Shown here one piece after another: positions 57,143 to 64,000 of a DNA stretch of 64,000 nt (position 1 is the first letter of the stretch; each line of letters starts with the position of its first letter). The notes under the pieces are model-generated. The model worked only from the letters and a program-made list of their open reading frames with translations. It was not told where the DNA came from and did not search any database. The position numbers and the translations under genes are program-made. The stretch lies in assembly GCA_025403435.1 (NCBI GenBank), contig CM046347.1:22828597-22892596 (forward strand), in the 5' to 3' direction. Origin of the DNA: Artocarpus heterophyllus. Lineage: Eukaryota; Streptophyta; Magnoliopsida; Rosales; Moraceae.

Positions 57143-58189
57143 TTAAGGCTCAGAGTGATCAGGAAAATGCGGTGGAGGTGGAAGTTGAGATTCATCCATG
57201 CCCAAGTGTCGAGCAATTGCCCGCGTCATGGCAATATTATATTCTAGGCCTAATTCCAAACGACGCAAGCGATCACTGATTGGTAACTCAGGGGCAGGGA
57301 CAGCAGGCGGTTGAGCTATGGGAGTGACTTGTTCGGGCTGAGGGGGTTGGCTCGAGGCGGAGGCACCAGTGTCTTGCCGAATCGGAGGGCGTACTTCTTG
57401 GTCTCTGAAGCTTCCCACGACCTTTCTGTTAATGATTTTCATGGGTTGCAATAATTCTTCCTCTTGGTCGAATGGGACTCCGGCGTCGAGGCATAAGCGT
57501 GTGATGAGGGAAGAGTGACCCAAACCACCAGTCGTGGAACCCATAGCAGTTCTCAGAATACTGTCTTGGATTACGTTTCCCACATCAATCGTTTTACCTG
57601 TAACAATAGCAAATAACAAGGCAGCTCTGTCCTTGGTAACATCAGAAAAGTGCATTACAGGCATTAATTTCGATGCAATAAAATACAACCACGCTTTGTA
57701 CTCCCTGTTTAACGCGGAGGAGGGAAACGACACCGCTTCACCTCCCCGTGTTAATTTCCATGTGGTGCCTGCAGTAGCTATGGTGCCAAGAACCTCCTCA
57801 AAATCTAAATGTTCATTGAGGTATTCATAATAATCATCATTATCAATATTTCAAAGCCCATAATACCTGTTAATGGTTGTTTTATCAAAACGAACCATCT
57901 TACCGCGTACACTTACCTGGAGGTTAGTGTGCTCTGGAACATTAGCATAAAATTCCCGGACAAGTGGAACTACAGCCGCCTCGGGTTGCTCGAGAAATTT
58001 GGTCCATCCTCTTTGCATGACTATATTAAAAAAAACGGTAGAGAAACCATCGCTAAAGTCTAAACCCCGCTCCGGTACTACAGTTTTCTTAACAATAGCA
58101 TTATTATGTCTTTTTCTCGCGGCCTCACTCACAAACCGAGTATATGGGGTGGATGATGAAGCTACAGTTCGTGTGCGCTTAGAAGCCAT
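57143..58189 (-). pseudogene. Athila-type accessory ORF with one in-frame stop
   Basis: Starts at ATG 58189 (MASKRTRTVASSS) and reads in one frame to 57143, except for a single TGA at 57853-57851 in the phrase RYYGL-stop-NIDNDDYYEYL. About 347 residues: a conserved domain (RGLDFSDGF, FYANVPEH, GKMVRFDKTTINRYYGL, NREYKAWLYFIASKLMPV, LITRLCLDAGVP) and a proline- and glutamine-rich C-terminus. It resembles the putative plant transposon protein family found 3' of pol in Gypsy elements (the PF20167-type domain, from memory). Its role is unknown. No signal peptide or membrane segment is visible, so an envelope function is not supported. Confidence 0.8.
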
Positions 58190-58190
58190 A

Positions 58191-58221
<31 letters not shown>

Positions 58222-58618
58222 TGTGTGGCACGCACGTTAAAGAGTAGAACCTAATATCGTCAAAATTTCACTTACCAAAAACCACCTATATCAAAATCTA
58301 ACTAGAATCATGAAAGAAAACCTAACAAGTGCAAATTAAAGAATATAAATAAAAATAATCACACAAATATGAAATAATAAACAAAATAAAAATAACAAAA
58401 ATTAAATAAAAAAATCAAAGATATGACAAGGAGGCAACTTACTTGAAGAGAAAGACGAATTGAAAGGAGATGGCAGCACAACGTTGGAGGATGAGGATGG
58501 CAAAATTTTCTAGAGAGAAGGAAGAGAAGAAGAAGTGGGAGAGAAGAGTTTTGTTGTAGAGAGAGAAAGTAAATGGTGGGAATGAGGGAAAGAAAGAGGG
58601 ATTGTTCGGTTTAAAGCC

Positions 58619-58659
<41 letters not shown>

Positions 58660-58719
58660 CGGAATCACGCACACAGCGCCGCGGCGCTTGAATTCCAGCG
58701 CTGCGGCGCTGTCATTCTG

Positions 58720-58759
<40 letters not shown>

Positions 58760-58819
58760 CGGAATCACGCACACAGCGCCGCGGCGCTTGAATTCCAGCG
58801 CTGCGGCGCTGTCATTCTG

Positions 58820-58874
<55 letters not shown>

Positions 58875-59221
58875 GCGCCGCGGCGCTGATGTTATAGCGC
58901 CGCGGCGCTTTCCTTCTGCCAACGATATTTTCATTCTCCAAAACAGCGCCGCGGCGCTCTCAATTGAGGGCTGCGGCGCTTGGACTCTGCCAAAAAAAAA
59001 AAAAACAGTTCACCAGCGATTTTTGTTTTGATGCTCCCTTATTGACTTCGACTCCTGCAAAACAAAATGATAATGTTAAACAAAAATAACCTAAATTATT
59101 TATTTATTATTATTATTTTTTTTATTATTATTTTTTTTTTTGAACATGATAAATAAGAAAATGCTTGGGTTGCCTCCCAAGAAGCGCTTGCTTTATTGTC
59201 TTCAGCCAGACTGTCTCAATG
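58190..59221 (-). repeat. Spacer with (AT)n, poly-T tracts and CpG palindromes
   Basis: Contains an AT microsatellite (58190-58212), three T-runs of about 38-48 bases (58621-58659, 58721-58759, 58824-58871) and several AGCGCCGCGGCGCT palindromes (58674-58982). Bases 58621-58720 and 58721-58820 are a tandem duplication of period exactly 100. A second T-rich patch lies at 59103-59142. No coding frame. Confidence 0.9.
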
Positions 59222-62200
59222 TCACTTGGTAGGAGCTTGTAATTCGATGGTGATTTTATTCCTGTTAACTCCACCTCCAAAGTAAGGCTTCAAGCGCTGA
59301 CCATTGACCTTAAATTTGCCTTTGGTATCATGTGCCACCTCTATTGCTCCAGATGGAAAGACTTGTGTTACTGTAAATGGTCCTGACCACCTAGATTTCA
59401 GCTTACCTAGAAACAATTTAAGACGAGAGTTATAGAGCAAGACCTGTTGACCAACTGCAAATTCTTTCCTGAGAATGTGCTTATCATGCCATCTTTTCGT
59501 TTTCTCCTTGTAAAGCTTTGCATTCTCATAAGCATCAAGCCGAAATTCATCCAGCTCATTTAGTTGCAGCAACCTAGCCTCACCTGTCAACTGCGCATCA
59601 AAATTCAAACGTTTAGTTGCCCAATAAGCCCTATGTTCTAGTTCCACTGGCAGGTGACATGCTTTTCCAAAAACTAGCCTGAAAGGGGACATCCCGATGG
59701 GAGTTTTGAATGCAGTCCTATATGCCCAAAGAGCATCATCTAACTTAATAGACCAATCCTTCCTAGAGGCATTTACTGTCTTCTCCAAAATCCTCTTGAT
59801 TTCCCTATTTGAAATTTCCACTTGACCACTAGTCTGAGGATGATATGCTAGTGCCACCTTATGTGTAACCCCATATTTTCCCAAGAGTGCCTCAAATTGC
59901 TTACTACTGAAATGCGACCCTTGATCACTTATGATTGCCCTAGGGGTGCCAAATCGGGAAAAAATGTTCCTTTTCAGAAATTTGACCACGACCTTAGTGT
60001 CATTTGTTGGTACAGCAGCTGCTTCTACCCACTTAGATACGTACTCAACGGCTACTAAAATGTATTCATTACCAAATGAAGGTGGAAATGGTCCCATGAA
60101 ATCAATACCCCAAACATCAAATAGTTCACACACAAGAATGTTGTTTAAAGGCATCTCATTTTTCCTAGAAATATTTCCCATTCTTTGACATCGATCACAT
60201 GAGGCTACATAGAAATGTGCATCTTTAAAAAGTGTGGGCCAATAGAAACCTGATTGTAATACTTTAGCAGCAGTTTTAGAACCACTAAAATGACCACCAG
60301 CCTCCCCATCATGACAAAGTTGTAAAATGCTTACCATTTCGTCCTCAGAAACACATCTTCTTATCACCTGATCTGCGCAAATTTTAAACAAGAAAGGGTC
60401 TTCCCAAAAATAGTGTTTAACATCAGAAAAGAATTTTTTCTTTTGTTGATATGACAAATTAGGGGGTAGAACATTACTTGCTAAAAAATTTACCAAATCA
60501 GCATACCAGGGGACTCGTGGGGATTTGATAGAGAATACCTGTTCATCAGGGAATTCCTCCAGAATTGGGCTGCCCACTTCATCATGATTGGGAATTCTGG
60601 ATAAGTGATCTGCAACTAGGTTCTCAGTTCCCTTTTTATCCTTGATCTCCAAATCAAACTCTTGAAGCAACAATATCCACCTGATTAACCTGGGCTTGGA
60701 TTCCTTCTTTTCAAGTAAGTATTTCAGAGCAGAATGATCAGAGTAAACAACTACTTTTGAACCAATCAAATACGAACGAAATTTATCAAAAGCAAAAACT
60801 ACCGCCAGAAGTTCCTTTTCTGTAGTTGTGTAATTCAGTTGTGCTCCCGACAAGGTTCGACTAGCGTAATATATAGTTTGAAAAATTTTGTTCTTTCGTT
60901 GGCCCAGCACTGCTCCAACTGCTGAATCACTTGCATCACACATGAGCTCAAAAGGTAAATCCCAATCAGGCGCTGCCATGATAGGTGCTGACACAAGCTT
61001 TTCTTTCAAAGTGTTAAAGGCCTGCAAGCATTCATCAGAAAACACAAACGGGGCATCTTTAACCAACAAGTTAGACAAAGGTCTAGCAATTTTTGAAAAA
61101 TCTTTTATAAATCGCCTATAAAATCCAGCATGCCCCAAGAATCCGCGAACGAGTTTGACAGATGTGGGTGGAGGCAATTTTGCAATAACCTCCACTTTGG
61201 CTCTATCAACTTCTATACCGTCTTTGGAGATTTTGTGTCCAAGCACAATCCCTTCCTGCACCATAAAATGACATTTTTCCCAATTCAAAACAAGGTTAGT
61301 TTCCTCACATCTTTGTAACACCAATGCCAAATTATGTAAGCATAAATCGAATGATGTGCCAAAAACAGAAAAATCATCCATGAAAATTTCAATGAATTTC
61401 TCAACCATATCAGAAAAAATGGCCATCATACAACGCTGAAAAGTTGCCGGTGCATTACAAAGACCAAATGGCATCCTTCTATATGCAAAAGTGCCATAGG
61501 GACAAGTGAACGTGGTCTTTTCTTGATCCTCGGGTGCAATAGGGATTTGATTATACCCTGAATATCCATCTAGAAAACAATAGAATTGATGTCCTGCAAG
61601 TCTTTCCAACATTTGATCAATAAATGGTAAAGGAAAATGATCTTTTCTAGTGGCGTCATTTAATTTCCTATAATCCATACAAACACGCCACCCAGTAACT
61701 GTTCTAGTTGGAATTAACTCATTATTGTCATTCTTTTGAACAGTCATACCTCCTTTCTTCGGCACAACTTGCACAGGACTTACCCATGAACTATCAGATA
61801 TAGGATAAATGATCCCGGCATCTAATAGTTTGATAACCTCAGCTTTCACCACTTCTTGCATTTTTGGATTCAGACGCCTTTGGGGTTGAATGGTGGGCTT
61901 GTATTTCTCCTCCATAAGAATTTTGTGCATGCAAATGGAGGGGCTTATTCCCTTGATGTCTGCAATCTTCCATCCAATTGCGGCTTTGTGCTCTCTTAAC
62001 ACCCTAAGCAGTTTTTCCTCCATAAGATCTGTCAAAGAAGAAGAAATAATTACAGGTAGTGAGGAATTGCCATCTAAATATGCATATTTTAAATGAGAAG
62101 GTAAGGGTTTAAGTTCAAGAATAGGAGGCTCTTCAATTGATGGCTTAGGCTTTGTGATGGACTGTCCCACTTCTTCAAGTTGCAATGCCTTATGCCTCGG

Positions 62201-64000
62201 AATTGGTGGATTTGCCTCCATAAATTCGACATATTCCCTTATTTCCTCATTCTCAACATCCGCACCAGTAGATTGGGTTAGACAAGCTTTAAGCGGATCC
62301 TTGAAAACATCTTCCTGAAAAATCTTAGATACCAGTTTATCAATGGTGTCAATTCTAAAGCAAGAATCATCAGTTGAGGGATATTTCATTGCTTCAAACA
62401 CATTAAAGGTGACATGATCATCTTGAACCCTGAGAATTAATTTTCCTTGTTGCACATCTATCAAGGTTCTTCCAGTCGCTAGAAAAGGACGGCCTAAAAT
62501 GAGTGGAACTTCATGATCTTCCTCCATTTCTAGAACAATGAAATCTGCAGGAAAAATAAACTTGTCAACCTTTACTAGTACATCTTCCACAATACCTCTT
62601 GGGTGCTTAATTGTTCGATCTGCTAGTTGAAGTGACACTGTGGTTGCTTTAACCTCTCCCAAACCTAATTTCTTAAAAACAGAAAAAGGCATTAAATTGA
62701 TACTAGCCCCTAAATCACATAATGCTTTTTCGAAATAAGAGTCACCAATAGTACAAGGAATAGTAAAACTCCCTGGATCTTTTAGTTTAGGTGGCAGCTT
62801 ATTCTGCAGAATGGCTGAACATTCCTCATTCAATTTTACTGTTTCATAATCCTCCAGCTTCCTTTTGTTGGCCAAAATCTCCTTCAAGAATTTTGCATAG
62901 CTAGGCATCTGGGCTAAAGCATCTGCAAAAGGAATGTTAATATGCAATTTTTTAAACACCTCAAGAAATTTAGAAAATTGCTTATCTAATTTGTGCTGCT
63001 GGAGTCGTTGAGGGAATGGGATGGGAGGCACATAGGGCTTGGGATTATCAGGAAAAAGCTTGCTCTTGCATGTTTCCTTGGATTGCTCATTACTTTCTTC
63101 TTCTTGTTCAATGTTGACCTCCTGTTTAGCATCCTCTTGTCCCAATTGTTTGCCACTTCTCAAAGTAATTGCCTTTATGTTCTCAATAGGATTCTTTTCT
63201 GTGTTGCTTGGCAAAGAACCCTGTGGTCTACCTGAGATCATATTAGCCATCTGTCCTATTTGCATTTCCAGATTTCTGATAGATGACTCTTGATTCTGGA
63301 GTCTTGCATCTGTACTCTTCATGAAATCTTGAGTAGAGGTCGCCAGCTCAGCAACAATATCTTCCAGATTCGGCTTTTTCTCCTCCTGTTGCTTGAATCC
63401 TGGTGGTGGTCTCATCGCATTTTGATTGCCCCATGAAAAATTCGGATGATTTCGCCACCCCGGGTTGTAAGTGTTGGAATAAGGATTATTTTGTGACCTG
63501 TTAAAATTTCCAACAAAATTAGCATTTTCAGAAGGTTGAGCAAAATTGTTACCTACCTGGCATTCATTGCTGGCATGTCCTCCACCACAAAATTCACATA
63601 CGGCATTCTGAATTTTCATAGCTGAAGCACTCATATGGTCTATCTTTCTGTTAAGTGCTTCAAACTGAGCTGTGAGTGCAGATAATGCATCCACTTCATG
63701 AACTCCTGCCGTTCTCCTAGTTTGTAGCCTTTCAGTAGGCCACTGATAGTTGTTTGATGCCATCTCTTCTATTAGATCAAAAGCCTCCTCAGGTGTTTTA
63801 TTATTTAATGTCCCACCTGCAGCTGCATCAATGGTAGCCCGGATACTTGCGCTAGACCCATTGTAAAAAGTTTGTACCTGCATCCAGACTGGTAATCCAT
63901 GATGTGGGCACCTCCTTAGCAGCTCCTTGAATCTTTCCCATGCTTCGTATAACGACTCATTGTCCATCTGCAAGAAATTAGTGATATCGTTACGCATTTT
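59222..64000 (-). CDS. Gypsy gag-pol polyprotein, open to the window edge
   Basis: Uninterrupted 1591 codons. The true start is beyond the right edge, because the sequence begins inside gag. Residue numbers count from the first Met in the window (63997). Gag zinc knuckle C134, C137, H141, C146. Protease motif DLGAS from Asp428. Reverse transcriptase: CMDYRKLN near 775 and FMDD with Asp874-Asp875. RNase H: Asp1021, Glu1060 or Glu1062, Asp1087, Asp1130. Integrase: zinc ligands H1229, H1236, C1267, C1270 and catalytic Asp1299, Asp1358, Glu1394 (35-residue spacing), followed by the GPY/F-like end ([11 protein letters not shown] near 1533). It makes capsid, protease and the enzymes that copy and integrate the element in the cytoplasm and nucleus. 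All catalytic residues that I can see are present, so this is the only intact retrotransposon pol in the window. Confidence 0.95.
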   Translation of the reverse strand, partial: KMRNDITNFLQMDNESLYEAWERFKELLRRCPHHGLPVWMQVQTFYNGSSASIRATIDAAAGGTLNNKTPEEAFDLIEEMASNNYQWPTERLQTRRTAGVHEVDALSALTAQFEALNRKIDHMSASAMKIQNAVCEFCGGGHASNECQVGNNFAQPSENANFVGNFNRSQNNPYSNTYNPGWRNHPNFSWGNQNAMRPPPGFKQQEEKKPNLEDIVAELATSTQDFMKSTDARLQNQESSIRNLEMQIGQMANMISGRPQGSLPSNTEKNPIENIKAITLRSGKQLGQEDAKQEVNIEQEEESNEQSKETCKSKLFPDNPKPYVPPIPFPQRLQQHKLDKQFSKFLEVFKKLHINIPFADALAQMPSYAKFLKEILANKRKLEDYETVKLNEECSAILQNKLPPKLKDPGSFTIPCTIGDSYFEKALCDLGASINLMPFSVFKKLGLGEVKATTVSLQLADRTIKHPRGIVEDVLVKVDKFIFPADFIVLEMEEDHEVPLILGRPFLATGRTLIDVQQGKLILRVQDDHVTFNVFEAMKYPSTDDSCFRIDTIDKLVSKIFQEDVFKDPLKACLTQSTGADVENEEIREYVEFMEANPPIPRHKALQLEEVGQSITKPKPSIEEPPILELKPLPSHLKYAYLDGNSSLPVIISSSLTDLMEEKLLRVLREHKAAIGWKIADIKGISPSICMHKILMEEKYKPTIQPQRRLNPKMQEVVKAEVIKLLDAGIIYPISDSSWVSPVQVVPKKGGMTVQKNDNNELIPTRTVTGWRVCMDYRKLNDATRKDHFPLPFIDQMLERLAGHQFYCFLDGYSGYNQIPIAPEDQEKTTFTCPYGTFAYRRMPFGLCNAPATFQRCMMAIFSDMVEKFIEIFMDDFSVFGTSFDLCLHNLALVLQRCEETNLVLNWEKCHFMVQEGIVLGHKISKDGIEVDRAKVEVIAKLPPPTSVKLVRGFLGHAGFYRRFIKDFSKIARPLSNLLVKDAPFVFSDECLQAFNTLKEKLVSAPIMAAPDWDLPFELMCDASDSAVGAVLGQRKNKIFQTIYYASRTLSGAQLNYTTTEKELLAVVFAFDKFRSYLIGSKVVVYSDHSALKYLLEKKESKPRLIRWILLLQEFDLEIKDKKGTENLVADHLSRIPNHDEVGSPILEEFPDEQVFSIKSPRVPWYADLVNFLASNVLPPNLSYQQKKKFFSDVKHYFWEDPFLFKICADQVIRRCVSEDEMVSILQLCHDGEAGGHFSGSKTAAKVLQSGFYWPTLFKDAHFYVASCDRCQRMGNISRKNEMPLNNILVCELFDVWGIDFMGPFPPSFGNEYILVAVEYVSKWVEAAAVPTNDTKVVVKFLKRNIFSRFGTPRAIISDQGSHFSSKQFEALLGKYGVTHKVALAYHPQTSGQVEISNREIKRILEKTVNASRKDWSIKLDDALWAYRTAFKTPIGMSPFRLVFGKACHLPVELEHRAYWATKRLNFDAQLTGEARLLQLNELDEFRLDAYENAKLYKEKTKRWHDKHILRKEFAVGQQVLLYNSRLKLFLGKLKSRWSGPFTVTQVFPSGAIEVAHDTKGKFKVNGQRLKPYFGGGVNRNKITIELQAPTK

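Larger units (their letters stand above)
54270..64000 (-). mobile_element. Athila-type Gypsy retrotransposon (right end outside window)
   Basis: Minus-strand element inserted in the 5' part of Copia-3. In transcription order: gag-pol (from beyond 64000 to 59222), spacer with palindromes and poly-T runs, accessory ORF (58189-57143), long non-coding region, polypurine tract (55604-55593) and 3' LTR (55592-54270). No chromodomain follows integrase. The integrase C-terminal phrase [17 protein letters not shown] and the downstream accessory ORF fit the Athila branch. The base 5-mer beside the LTR is CCGGA (54265-54269). Its partner is outside the window. Confidence 0.92.

Noticed and set aside
57143..58189. 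Viral envelope gene in the Gypsy element
   Set aside because: The position suggests env-like, but no signal peptide, transmembrane segment or glycoprotein pattern is visible. It is kept as an accessory ORF of unknown function.
59861..63293. Several plus-strand open frames opposite Gypsy pol
   Set aside because: They are shadows of a 1591-codon frame on the minus strand with clear domains. None has a recognisable family.

Overview
The window is nuclear DNA from a flowering plant, very probably a dicot. It holds one spliced host gene with GT-AG introns, surrounded and invaded by plant LTR retrotransposons (Ty1/Copia and Ty3/Gypsy), a hAT DNA transposon, a miniature TRIM retroelement and several MITE-like elements. 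There are no bacterial-style operons, no CRISPR array, and no rRNA or tRNA gene that I can recognise. The species cannot be named from the sequence alone.

Layout. 1-7545: a 5'-truncated minus-strand Copia element (Copia-1). Its long 3' LTR is split by a younger plus-strand Copia element (788-5071, TSD ATTAG). That younger element keeps one open gag-protease-integrase frame but has lost reverse transcriptase and RNase H by an in-frame internal deletion. 8396-25618: a host gene of 11 exons on the plus strand. Joined at consistent phases it encodes 1115 residues of a leucine-rich-repeat protein resembling the plant relatives of STK11-interacting protein. Its intron 2 is 9.8 kb and contains a 333-bp TRIM (10019-10351), a 4.77-kb hAT transposon (10916-15688, perfect 8-bp TSD, transposase broken by two stops and one frameshift) and a small MITE. 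Intron 9 contains a 1.26-kb MITE-like element with a relative just downstream of the gene (27221-28677).

29-42 kb: a heavily decayed plus-strand Copia element (Copia-2) followed by a head-to-tail cluster of LTRs of the same family. 42.2-43.05 kb: a MITE-like element. 44.2-47.2 kb: a Gypsy-type LTR fragment. 47183-54269: a minus-strand Copia element (Copia-3) of the Copia-2 family, with a largely readable gag-pol. 54270 to the window end: a minus-strand Athila-type Gypsy element inserted in Copia-3. It has an intact 1591-codon gag-pol (running off the right edge), a downstream accessory ORF with one in-frame stop, and a 1.3-kb 3' LTR.

Themes. CpG-rich palindromic arrays recur in the LTRs or subterminal regions of four unrelated element families. 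Two Copia copies in opposite orientation share an unusual 5' leader without a recognisable primer-binding site and share two stop-codon positions. The only clear host gene has had its introns swollen by transposons while its coding frame stayed open.
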